Of a stretch of DNA of 64,000 nucleotides, positions 8,366 to 16,036 are shown one piece after another. Each line of letters opens with the position of its first letter. The first letter of the stretch is position 1. The stretch covers positions 124,001 through 188,000 of the forward strand of contig NZ_JAANCM010000005.1 of NCBI RefSeq assembly GCF_011603255.1. Reading direction: 5' to 3'. The position numbers and the translations under genes are program-made. The notes beneath the pieces were generated by a model. The model worked only from the letters and a program-made list of their open reading frames with translations. It did not search any database and was not told the DNA's origin. Origin of the DNA: Ferranicluibacter rubi (GTDB taxonomy: Bacteria; Pseudomonadota; Alphaproteobacteria; Rhizobiales; Rhizobiaceae).

Positions 8366-9208
8366 ATGATGCACAGCAGAATAGAACTTACCCCCAAGGC
8401 GCCGCCGCTTGCCCTTTCCGTGTTCATCATCTGCAAGAATGAGGAAGCCTATCTCGAGAACTGCATCGAGAGTCTTGCCGGATGTGCAGAGATCGTCATC
8501 GTTGATTCCGGTTCGACCGACGGCACCTTGCCGCTCATCCGCCGCTACATCGCCGCAGGCTGGCCCATTCGTCTCTTCGAGGAGGCATGGCGGGGCTATG
8601 CCGGGCAGAAGCAGTTCGCGCTCGAACAATGTACGCAGCCCTGGTGCCTGAACGTCGATTCCGACGAGCGGCTGGACGGGCCGCTCCGCGCAGCCTTGCC
8701 GAGGCTTCTGAATGCGGAGCCCGAGGTGGTTGCATGGAGGGTCGCAAGGCGGCCGTACCTCATCGGCCATGGGTTCACGCCGCTGCATGTCCGCGAGCGC
8801 AAGAACTTGCGGCTCGTTCGGCGCGGCAAGGGCGCCTACGATCTCAGTCAGGCGGTGCATGAGGGGATCTCGGCGGATGGGACCGTGCGCAATGCTCGGA
8901 CCGGCAGCCTGCTGCACTACCGTCCGCTGCCGATGGACGAGCAGATTCTCAAGGAAAACCACTACTCCACGCTGAAGGCCGATCAGGCCTACAATACCGG
9001 CCGGCGCCCGAAGGCGCTCAGTCTGGTTTTCTCGCCCCCGATCTATTTTCTCCGGCTTTATCTGAAGAGCGGTCTCTGGCGCTGCGGCACCTCCGGCTTC
9101 ATCGAGGCTATGACCGGTGCGGTCTATTCCTTCCTGACCCAGGCAAAGCTCCACCAGCGGCACGCTCTTCGCTACCGCGCCAATCTCGATGATTCGCAGA
9201 ACAGGTAA
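8366..9208 (+). CDS. Family 2 glycosyltransferase, LPS core type (WaaE/LgtF-like)
   Basis: Inverting GT-A glycosyltransferase of 280 residues, likely cytosolic and peripheral to the inner membrane, adding a sugar (glucose in WaaE/LgtF homologues) to the LPS inner core. Motifs: SVFIICKNEEAYLENC near the N-terminus, DSGSTDGT for nucleotide-sugar binding, and the DSDE metal-binding box. The C-terminal half with HYRPLPMDEQILKENHYS is typical of the WaaE/KdtX group. It starts a rightward set with a second glycosyltransferase 9 bases later. In S. meliloti the corresponding region contains lpsC, lpsD and lpsE; which of these this is was not established. Confidence 0.8.
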   Translation: MMHSRIELTPKAPPLALSVFIICKNEEAYLENCIESLAGCAEIVIVDSGSTDGTLPLIRRYIAAGWPIRLFEEAWRGYAGQKQFALEQCTQPWCLNVDSDERLDGPLRAALPRLLNAEPEVVAWRVARRPYLIGHGFTPLHVRERKNLRLVRRGKGAYDLSQAVHEGISADGTVRNARTGSLLHYRPLPMDEQILKENHYSTLKADQAYNTGRRPKALSLVFSPPIYFLRLYLKSGLWRCGTSGFIEAMTGAVYSFLTQAKLHQRHALRYRANLDDSQNR

Positions 9209-9217
9209 TTTCGAAGG

Positions 9218-10240
9218 ATGAAGGTTTTTCACTTGCACTTCGGCAAGGATGGCGGAGCCGAAAAGTTCTTCGTGCATCTTGTCGGCGCCCTCGGACGCAG
9301 AGGCGTCGAGCAGACAGCCGTCATTCGCAGAGAGCGCAACTGGCGCTCGGACCTTGAACCTCACGCGCGGATCATCGAAAGTAATTTTCGTAATCTGTCG
9401 CTCGACAGACTGACTCTGCCTTTGCGAGTGCAGAGGCTGGCTGAACGCGAAAGACCGGATGCCATCATGTCATGGGTCATGCGGGCCGGACGACTGACGC
9501 CTCAATACAGCCACGGCATCACAATTTCCAGGCTTGGCGACTATCCATCCCATCTCGGTTACTTCAAGACCACAGACATGCTCGTCTGCAACACGCCGGG
9601 TATTGCCGATCATGTGCGCCGGATCGGCTGGACGCGCGGTGTCGAAGTCATCTCGAATTTTACAAAGACGGATCTTGTGCAGCCGATCTCGCGCGAGACG
9701 CTCGATACGCCGGACGGCGTGCCCGTCGTTATGGCGATGGGGCGGTTCGTCAAACTCAAAGGCTTCCACACCCTTATCGATGCCGTCGCGAAACTGCCCG
9801 ACGTCTTCCTCTGGATCGCGGGCGATGGCGAGGAGCGTCCGGCGCTCGAAGCACTTGCGCTGGAACGCGGCATGCAGGGGCGCACCCGGTTCCTCGGTTG
9901 GCAGAAGGATACGCGGGCCTATGTCGCCGCGTCCGACGTCTTCGTGATGCCGTCGTCGCACGAGCCGCTGGGCAATGTCATCCTGGAGGCTTGGGCGCAG
10001 AAGCGGCCCGTAGTGTCCTCGCGCTCGGAAGGTCCGTCCTGGTTCATGCAGGAGGGCGAGAACGGGCTGTTTGCCGATATCGACAATGCGGACCAGTTTG
10101 CCGATGCGATCGCCCGGATCCTTGCCGATCCGGTTCTCGCCCGCGATCTCGGGGAGGGCGGGCGTGCGACCTTGATGCGGCAGTTCTCGGAAGAGGCGAC
10201 GGCGGCGGCTTATATCGATCTTTTCAGCCGTCGCAAGTGA
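9218..10240 (+). CDS. Family 4 glycosyltransferase (GT-B), LPS core type
   Basis: Retaining GT-B glycosyltransferase of 340 residues. The N-terminal domain starts with the glycine-rich HLHFGKDGGAEKFFVHL; the C-terminal Glyco_trans_1 domain has MGRFVKLKGFHTLIDA and the E-x7-E element SSHEPLGNVILEAWA. It follows the family 2 enzyme by 9 bases with a purine-rich ribosome-binding site and is almost surely translated from the same message. Its place among lsrB, trxB, lrp, lpsB and greA indicates LPS core assembly, probably one of the lpsC/D/E set of S. meliloti. Donor and acceptor sugars are unknown. Confidence 0.8.
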   Translation: MKVFHLHFGKDGGAEKFFVHLVGALGRRGVEQTAVIRRERNWRSDLEPHARIIESNFRNLSLDRLTLPLRVQRLAERERPDAIMSWVMRAGRLTPQYSHGITISRLGDYPSHLGYFKTTDMLVCNTPGIADHVRRIGWTRGVEVISNFTKTDLVQPISRETLDTPDGVPVVMAMGRFVKLKGFHTLIDAVAKLPDVFLWIAGDGEERPALEALALERGMQGRTRFLGWQKDTRAYVAASDVFVMPSSHEPLGNVILEAWAQKRPVVSSRSEGPSWFMQEGENGLFADIDNADQFADAIARILADPVLARDLGEGGRATLMRQFSEEATAAAYIDLFSRRK

Positions 10241-10471
10241 AGCGCGGCCGCTGTCGCGGTCAACGTTGTCTCGCGATGCTGCGTCGGCCGCTTATAAATC
10301 TTCTTGCCCCAAGCGGGGCGATGATGCAGAACCCGAAGGGTCTGCCGCGCGTCGGTGCCCGGGCCGATCAGGCCATCGTGTCTCTCGCGTGACAGCGCCA
10401 TATCCTGCAGCGTTCCAAGCGCGCCAGAAACGGTGCCGCGCTGTGCAGGCGAAGAAGAGGTGGTCACTCCC

Positions 10472-10939
10472 GTGCTGCGCGCCGATCTCGATCAGATCGA
10501 CATCAAAATCCTCCGCGAACTTCAAGCCGATGGACGGATCACGAATGTGGAGCTTGCCGCCCGGGTCGGCATTTCCGCGCCTCCCTGTCTGCGCCGCGTC
10601 CGGCGGCTGGAGGAAACCGGGATCATCGAGGGCTATCGCACGGTGCTGAACGGCCCGATGCTGGGCCTCGATCTCGTCGCCTTCTGCATGGTGGGCCTGA
10701 AGCATCAATCGGACGCCAATCTGAAGGCCTTCTCGGCTGCGACCACAGCCTGGCCGCTCGTCCGGCAGGCGTGGCTCGTCAATGGAGACAGCGATTTCCT
10801 CCTTCACTGCGTTGCCGAGAACCTCACGACCTTCCAGAACTTCGTGATCGAGGACCTGACGGCTAACGAGCAGGTGGACACGGTCCGGACCATGCTGACG
10901 ATCCGCCAGGTGAAGAAAGTCGGGTTGGTGGATATCTGA
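10472..10939 (+). CDS. lrp: Lrp/AsnC-family transcriptional regulator
   Basis: Leucine-responsive-type regulator, 155 residues from this start. N-terminal helix-turn-helix (LDQIDIKILRELQADGRITN, then the recognition helix ISAPPCLRRVRRLE), linker, and a C-terminal RAM ligand domain. The family is usually about 150-165 residues. No ATG is suitable; GTG 10472 has AGGTGG 8 bases upstream, while GTG 10460 is an in-frame alternative with a poorer site. lrp at this place, next to lpsB and trxB, is conserved in S. meliloti. The next gene starts immediately after the lrp stop, so the two are coupled. Targets may include amino-acid and LPS genes, unproven. Confidence 0.85.
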   Translation: MLRADLDQIDIKILRELQADGRITNVELAARVGISAPPCLRRVRRLEETGIIEGYRTVLNGPMLGLDLVAFCMVGLKHQSDANLKAFSAATTAWPLVRQAWLVNGDSDFLLHCVAENLTTFQNFVIEDLTANEQVDTVRTMLTIRQVKKVGLVDI

Positions 10940-11851
10940 ATGGCATCCGATCGACCGCTTCGCCGCCGGATCTGGAAACTGGCCGCCACGCTCGCCTATG
11001 GTCGTCGGCGCGCCCACGCTTATGACTGGGCGCCATCGCTGCGCATCGAGCCGGCACCCTACGGCCCGGAAAGAACGATTCTCTTCCGAGATCGCCCGGC
11101 CGGCACGCTGCTGCCGCCGTCTGCGCTGTCGGACCTTGCAGGCAGCGACATTACCATCGTCGGCTCGGGACCGTCCGTTCGCCACGCCGATCTCGGCGTG
11201 CTCGTCAACCGCAGCACCCTTCTCCTCAACGGAGCTATCGCGCTGGTTCCGGAGCGCATCTCCCGGCCGCTCGCCTTCGTCGTCGAGGACGAACGTTTCG
11301 TCTATCGTCATTTCCAGGCTTTCATGGCCAGTCTCGACCCGAGCATTCTCTGTCTGTTTTCCGTAGCCGTCATCCGGGCGATTCTGGAGCATGACCCCGA
11401 CTGGTTGATCGAGAGGCCTGTCATCCTCATCGACAATCTGCTGAAGCCCTATGGCGAGAACCGGCGGGATCTTGCCGCCGTGTCCCGCATGCCGGCGGTC
11501 ACCGTGGATGCGCCAAGCCGCTCCGGCGTGTCGCTCGACCCGGCTTCGGGTGTCTTTCAGGGTGGGAGCGTGGCGGTATCGGCGCTTCAGTTCGCACTGT
11601 TCTGCCGCCCGCGGATTATCGGCTTTATCGGCATCGACATTGCCAATGCGGCACAGCCGCGGTTCTATGAGACGCCCGGTGAGACGGTCTTTTCGGGCGT
11701 ATCGGAAGCCGAGGGACGCATCCTTGGACATATGCGGCTTGCAAAAGCGGTCGGCGAGGCGCGGGGATCGACCTTCGTCAACTACTCGCCTTCGTCGGCG
11801 CTACAGAAGATCGGTATTCCCTACAGCGACAGGCTCGTGGGCCTACGCTAA
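10940..11851 (+). CDS. LPS-region protein with Rossmann-like GSGPSV motif (possible glycosyltransferase)
   Basis: A 303-residue cytosolic-looking protein that starts directly after the lrp stop (TGAATG), so it is translationally coupled to lrp. It has a nucleotide-binding-like strand-turn SDITIVGSGPSVRHADL around residues 70-86, then LNGAIALVPERI and VVEDERFVYRHF, an arrangement reminiscent of DUF115/GT42 sialyltransferase-like folds, with FIGIDIANAAQPRFYE later on. No standard GT2 or GT4 motifs are present. Position between lrp and lpsB suggests a role in LPS core or Kdo/uronic acid modification. Function is not established; the end lies only 9 bases from the convergent lpsB. Confidence 0.6.
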   Translation: MASDRPLRRRIWKLAATLAYGRRRAHAYDWAPSLRIEPAPYGPERTILFRDRPAGTLLPPSALSDLAGSDITIVGSGPSVRHADLGVLVNRSTLLLNGAIALVPERISRPLAFVVEDERFVYRHFQAFMASLDPSILCLFSVAVIRAILEHDPDWLIERPVILIDNLLKPYGENRRDLAAVSRMPAVTVDAPSRSGVSLDPASGVFQGGSVAVSALQFALFCRPRIIGFIGIDIANAAQPRFYETPGETVFSGVSEAEGRILGHMRLAKAVGEARGSTFVNYSPSSALQKIGIPYSDRLVGLR

Positions 11852-11860
11852 GGGCTTGGT

Positions 11861-12934
11861 TCAAACTGGCGGGGCGTCTCTGCCGAGCAACCCATCATAC
11901 ACCTGCGACAGCGCTCTCGCCTCGCGTTCGATGCCGAACTCGGCGCGGACATGAGCAAGGCCGGCCTGACCGTGGGCGGTGGCGCGGGCAGGGGCCTGGA
12001 GGTAAAGGCGGAGCGCCGTCGTGAGGGCTTCTCCGTCGCCGGCGGGGACCACCGCACCGGTTTCGCCGGGCCGAATCATCTCAGCATAGGCGCCGGCATC
12101 CGAGGCGACGACGGCGGCGCCCGAGGCCATGGCTTCGAGCGGCGTCAGGCCGAAGCCTTCGTTGCGCGAGGGGGCGACCAGCAGCGAGACGCGACGGTAC
12201 CACGGCTTGATGTCATCGACCTCGCCCAAAAACCGGATACGGTCGGACAGGCCGGCATCGGCGATGGAGGTTTTCAGGCCGGCGGCGAAGGTCTCGTGCT
12301 CGGGGGTCACGCGACCGCAGATGACGGCGGTCCATTCGGGATGATCTGGCAAAAGCGCGATCATTGCCTCGACGAAGAGATCGGTGCCCTTCTGCGGTCG
12401 CACGCGCCCGAAACAGCCGACGAGCCGGCGGCCGGCGAGACCGTCCGGTGCAGGTTCGCGTCCGCCGGTCGCGGGCGGGTGAAAGCGGTCAAGATCGACG
12501 CCATGGCGGATGACGGTGTGGGGTACGTCCAGAAAACTGCCGGAGCGCGCCGACGTGGCCACGACGGCGTCCATGCGCCGTATCAGCCCCTTGGTCCAAC
12601 GCGAATGCTTGCGCTGCGCGGCGGAAGTGAACAAGAGCTTCAGCGGTAGGCGGAGCACATCGCGCAGGAGAATGCCTGGGAGCATTTCGAGATTTCGGCG
12701 AGCATGCCAGATGCGTGCCGTGCGGCCTTCCGGCGGACGGCGGAAATGGAAAAGATCGCGAAAGCGGATGGCAGGCAGGTCTTCCGGCAGGCCGGGGCCG
12801 AGCGTCGCGATGCGCTCGCCCATGCGGGTTTGCACCGGCACGAGTTGCACAATGGTCGAGGTGACGCCGGAAAGCCGCTTCTTGAAATTCGGAGCGATGA
12901 TATCGACGGTGCGGATGTCCAGAAACCTGCTCAT
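11861..12934 (-). CDS. lpsB: LPS core mannosyltransferase LpsB
   Basis: GT-B family 4 glycosyltransferase of 357 residues that in rhizobia transfers mannose (or glucose, by species) from a GDP/ADP-sugar to the Kdo-linked inner core. Motifs: N-terminal VDIIAPNFKKRLSGVTSTIVQLVP, hinge segment VRPQKGTDLFVEAM with GCFGR just before it, and the E-x7-E element RNEGFGLTPLEAMA. Recognised from the LpsB family and from its neighbourhood with greA, lrp and trxB, as in S. meliloti, where lpsB mutants have truncated LPS and poor symbiosis. It converges on the 303-residue gene. Confidence 0.85.
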   Translation of the reverse strand: MSRFLDIRTVDIIAPNFKKRLSGVTSTIVQLVPVQTRMGERIATLGPGLPEDLPAIRFRDLFHFRRPPEGRTARIWHARRNLEMLPGILLRDVLRLPLKLLFTSAAQRKHSRWTKGLIRRMDAVVATSARSGSFLDVPHTVIRHGVDLDRFHPPATGGREPAPDGLAGRRLVGCFGRVRPQKGTDLFVEAMIALLPDHPEWTAVICGRVTPEHETFAAGLKTSIADAGLSDRIRFLGEVDDIKPWYRRVSLLVAPSRNEGFGLTPLEAMASGAAVVASDAGAYAEMIRPGETGAVVPAGDGEALTTALRLYLQAPARATAHGQAGLAHVRAEFGIEREARALSQVYDGLLGRDAPPV

Positions 12935-13034
12935 GATGGTGTGAGGATAAAGGAACTGCAGCGATCCGTCACGCGCGGGTGCAGGTCATCCACCACGCAT
13001 TCATGCCGGCTGTGGTGTCATGCCACCGGAATCA

Positions 13035-13067
13035 CAACGGCTCCCGACGCGAGGTCGGGAGCCGTTG
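13035..13067. terminator. Hairpin downstream of greA
   Basis: Perfect 14-bp stem CAACGGCTCCCGAC / GTCGGGAGCCGTTG with a 5-base loop, 17 bases after the greA stop (minus strand). No clear T tract, so it may be a processed 3' end or an imperfect terminator. Confidence 0.5.
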
Positions 13068-13083
13068 CAGTGTGAGTTCGGGA

Positions 13084-13560
13084 TCAACCCCAGTTGATCG
13101 CAAGGATCTCGTAGGCCTTCGAGCCGCCGGGGGCGACGACCTCGATCGAATCTCCGACTTCCTTGCCGATCAGCGCACGGGCGATCGGCGAGGAGATGGA
13201 GATGCGGCCCTGCTTCACGTCGGCTTCCTGATCGCCGACGATCTGGTAGGTCTTGTTCTCCTCGGTGTCCTCGTCGATCAGCTTGACGGTGGCGCCGAAC
13301 TTGATCTTGGAGCCGGACATCTTCGAGAGGTCGATCACTTCGGCGCGGGCCACGTAGTCCTCAACCTCGCCGATACGGCCTTCGTTGTGGCTCTGTGCTT
13401 CCTTGGCGGCGTGGTATTCGGCATTTTCCGAAAGGTCGCCATGGGCGCGCGCTTCGGCAATCGCCTCGATGATCCGCGGCCGCTCTTCCTGCTGGCGCCA
13501 GCGCAGCTCTTCCTGCAGCTTGGCAAAACCGCTCTGCGTCATCGGTACTTTTTCGACCAT
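13084..13560 (-). CDS. greA: Transcription elongation factor GreA
   Basis: Cleavage factor that enters the RNA polymerase secondary channel and rescues backtracked complexes. The 158-residue protein has the N-terminal coiled coil (residues about 12-75) with the acidic tip in [18 protein letters not shown] (the D-L-S-E-N-A-E signature holding the two catalytic acids), and the C-terminal FKBP-like domain with [14 protein letters not shown] and the terminal [13 protein letters not shown] 13560 gives the standard length; the extension to 13653 runs through two hairpins and is not coding. Linkage to lpsB is as in S. meliloti. Confidence 0.95.
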   Translation of the reverse strand: MVEKVPMTQSGFAKLQEELRWRQQEERPRIIEAIAEARAHGDLSENAEYHAAKEAQSHNEGRIGEVEDYVARAEVIDLSKMSGSKIKFGATVKLIDEDTEENKTYQIVGDQEADVKQGRISISSPIARALIGKEVGDSIEVVAPGGSKAYEILAINWG

Positions 13561-13584
13561 TTCAACGTCCTTCATGGTGCGCGC

Positions 13585-13649
13585 CGGGCCTGCGCAGGCA
13601 GGCCCGAAGCAAAATAAAACGGCATCCGGGGCGTCAGCCCCGGAACCGT
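13585..13649 (-). promoter_or_regulatory. Structured greA leader: terminator-like hairpin plus second hairpin (possible attenuator)
   Basis: Read on the minus strand: TCCGGGGC-TGAC-GCCCCGGA, with outer AACGG/CCGTT pairing, followed by TTTTATTTT, an intrinsic-terminator-like element at about 13616-13649. It is followed by a 9-bp hairpin CGGGCCTGC/GCAGGCCCG at 13585-13606, then greA 24 bases later. The order (terminator inside the leader) resembles the E. coli greA leader that gives GraL RNA. Confidence 0.5.
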
Positions 13650-13805
13650 TCAAAACATCAAGGCAATAACTATAGCAGAAAGCGCGGATGGGAAGCCAGA
13701 TTTTTCGCGCTTCGGGTCGTTGTGTTGGTGCGTGTCGTTCTCTCGACAGTGCGGCACTCTTCGGGCGACATGGATGAGCGTGGGGATCGCCCTTTCACCG
13801 TGACG

Positions 13806-15404
13806 TCATGCGGCGCGCTGGCTGCGGCGTGGCTGTCGCTCCGTGGTCAGGCTGAATTCACCGATCATGTCCTTCAGACGAAGGGCCTCCTGCGCGAGGG
13901 CGGAGACGGAGGCGGTCGTCTGTTCCACCATGGCGGCGTTCTGTTGGGTCACCTGATCCATGCCGTTGACGGCGCTTGAAACACTGGAGAGGCTGCTGGA
14001 TTGATCGCGGGCGGAGACGGCAATCTGATCCATCAGGCTGTTGATGGTCACCACCTGACTGCCGATCGTCTTCAAGGCTTCGCCCGTGTTGCGCACCAGC
14101 TTGACGCCGGTCTCGACCTCGCTGGTGGAGGTCTGGATCAGGCTCTTGATTTCACGGGCTGCAGTGGCCGAGCGCTGCGCGAGTTCGCGGACTTCCTGCG
14201 CCACGACGGCGAAACCCTTGCCCGCTTCTCCCGCGCGCGCGGCTTCGACGCCGGCGTTCAACGCCAGAAGGTTCGTCTGAAACGCGATTTCGTCGATCGC
14301 GACGATAATCGAGGAAATCTGTTGCGAACTGGCCTCGATGCGACGCATGGCCTGCTCGGCATTTTCGACGACGCCCGAGGATTGCGCCGCATCCTTGTTG
14401 GCCTGCAATGCAACCGAGCGAGCTTCTTCCGTGCGCTTTGCCGATGCGGCGACGCTTTCGGTGATTTCGGCCAGCGCTGCGGCTGTTTCCTCGACTGTGC
14501 CGGCCTGCCGCTCCGTCCGTCGCGACAGGTCGGTGACGGCACCGGCAACATCCTGTGCGCCGTCGTCGATCCGGGTGGCGACGGCGGACACTTCCCGGAG
14601 AACGTTGCCCAGACGCCCGACCGCGTCGTTCATATCGCCGCGAAGCGCTTCGAACTCCGGTGCGAACGGCGTGTCCATCGTGAAAGCCAGATTGCCATCC
14701 GCCAGCTTGCGGATTCCGTCGGAGATGCCTGCGGTGGCATGGTGCAGGCAATGTTTGAACGTGGTGTCGGCATCGATGGCGAGCTGCTCGCGTTCACGCA
14801 CTGTGGACAGTTCCTGCGCGCGGCTGCGTGCTTCGATTTCCGATGTCGCCCGTTCCGCGGACGCTGCTTCCGCCAGGGCGTTTTCGCTGCGGACGAGTGC
14901 GCGGGTCATCATGACGACGATGGCGATGAGGACGCCCGTTTCGAGCGAGAGAACGAGTGCGTGCAACACCACGCGCGAGAAACCGGAATTCGTTGGGAAA
15001 ACAGCCATTGGCACTGTGAAGAACAGCGTCAGGTGGTGAACGGCAACGACCGCCGCATAGGCCAAGAGCGCGCGCCATTCCAGCAAAGCGGAGCAGATGG
15101 CCAGAACAGCGAAGAAATACATATGGATGTCGCTCTGGAGATTGGAGTCGCGGAAGCCGTAGACCAGCAGGCAGACAAGCCCGGCATTGGCCACGCTGAC
15201 CCCCACGGCGGCAGTCGCTCCGGCGCGGTCCTGCAACCATACCAGCGTCGCGAGACCCGCAACGACGGCGCTGCCGGCGACAACCCAGAACGTTGCCGGA
15301 TCTTCTATCGAGAACGCGCGCAACGACACCATGACGACATTCAGCCACATCAGGCCGATGATCCCGAGTGATACCTTTAGGCGAAGAGTCCGAATTGAGT
15401 TCAT
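13806..15404 (-). CDS. Methyl-accepting chemotaxis protein with polytopic membrane sensor
   Basis: Chemoreceptor of about 532 residues. The first 180 residues form about six membrane helices with very short loops (segments starting IIGLMWLNVVMV, FWVVAGSAVVAG, and ending ETGVLIAIVVMM), so there is no classical periplasmic ligand domain. A HAMP-like linker follows, then the signalling hairpin with the conserved tip IVAIDEIAFQTNLLALNAGVEAARAGEAGKGFAVVA. Methylation helices flank it; no CheR-binding NWETF-like tail is present. Its ATG overlaps the stop of the upstream small gene (ATGA), implying coupled translation. Ligand unknown; energy or membrane-state sensing is possible. Confidence 0.85.
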   Translation of the reverse strand: MNSIRTLRLKVSLGIIGLMWLNVVMVSLRAFSIEDPATFWVVAGSAVVAGLATLVWLQDRAGATAAVGVSVANAGLVCLLVYGFRDSNLQSDIHMYFFAVLAICSALLEWRALLAYAAVVAVHHLTLFFTVPMAVFPTNSGFSRVVLHALVLSLETGVLIAIVVMMTRALVRSENALAEAASAERATSEIEARSRAQELSTVREREQLAIDADTTFKHCLHHATAGISDGIRKLADGNLAFTMDTPFAPEFEALRGDMNDAVGRLGNVLREVSAVATRIDDGAQDVAGAVTDLSRRTERQAGTVEETAAALAEITESVAASAKRTEEARSVALQANKDAAQSSGVVENAEQAMRRIEASSQQISSIIVAIDEIAFQTNLLALNAGVEAARAGEAGKGFAVVAQEVRELAQRSATAAREIKSLIQTSTSEVETGVKLVRNTGEALKTIGSQVVTINSLMDQIAVSARDQSSSLSSVSSAVNGMDQVTQQNAAMVEQTTASVSALAQEALRLKDMIGEFSLTTERQPRRSQRAA

Positions 15405-15742
15405 GACGGTTCTCTGCAAATCGAGAGGATGGGACTTTGAAGGGTGAAAAAGGCGCCGGAGACGCGTGCTCGGGCGGCGAAATCGCTCGCATCCGAGTAA
15501 ACGAAGGCCGTCCAGCGCGTGGGACCCTCGGCAACGAAACGGCCTCCGGCCCTCTCGAGCACGTCGAACAATTCGATCTGCGTCAGGCCTGGCCCGACGG
15601 CGAGGATGTAGAAAGGGCCGCGTGGCCAGAGTGCTATGGCCGTCAGGATCGAGAGGGTCAGCAGCAGCAGAACCACCACGGTGGGAGCATGCAACTCGCT
15701 ACAGGTTTCCGGCATGGCAGTCCGGTTTGTCATGGAGTGCAT
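15401..15742 (-). CDS. Small bitopic membrane protein coupled to the chemoreceptor, 113 aa
   Basis: Unknown protein. After a short N-terminus there is one strong membrane helix (APTVVVLLLLTLSILTAIALWP, about residues 20-41), then roughly 70 residues likely in the periplasm (ILAVGPGLTQIELFDVLERAGGRFVAEGPTR region). The stop overlaps the chemoreceptor start by ATGA. ATG 15742 was picked because AAAGG lies about 9 bases upstream; ATGs at 15733 and 15715 are alternatives. A partner role for the receptor, for example supplying a periplasmic sensing surface, is only inferred from the coupling. Confidence 0.6.
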   Translation of the reverse strand: MHSMTNRTAMPETCSELHAPTVVVLLLLTLSILTAIALWPRGPFYILAVGPGLTQIELFDVLERAGGRFVAEGPTRWTAFVYSDASDFAARARVSGAFFTLQSPILSICREPS

Positions 15743-15941
15743 GCCGGCTGACCTTTCCGCTGAAGCGTCTCGAATATTAAGATGTCCTGATGCGATCATT
15801 CCCTGTGGTGGTTAATTCCGCGTTATCGCTCGCGAAAAACGTGTAATCTTCGAACGTTTTATCGCGCAGATATGCTGTCATGCACGTCGATGCGGGCGTG
15901 CGTGGTTCCGGTTATGGATATTCTTGAAGATACGGGAGTGC

Positions 15942-15977
15942 TTCCGACAGCGAAGCGTGTTCGCTTCGCTGTCGGAA
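15942..15977. terminator. Long perfect hairpin downstream of carB
   Basis: TTCCGACAGCGAAGCG / CGCTTCGCTGTCGGAA, a 16-bp perfect stem with a TGTT loop, about 60 bases after the carB stop. No T tract follows on the minus strand; one precedes the stem. Probably the 3' boundary of carB. Confidence 0.5.
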
Positions 15978-16036
15978 AAATGCAGGATAAGAAAGAGACA
16001 GAACTCTTCCGTGAGCCTGGGTTTATCCGTAGAGCG

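Noticed and set aside
8042-8436. Small open frames between trxB and the family 2 glycosyltransferase gene
   Set aside because: No ribosome-binding sites, no recognisable protein features, and they cross the AT-rich promoter zone.
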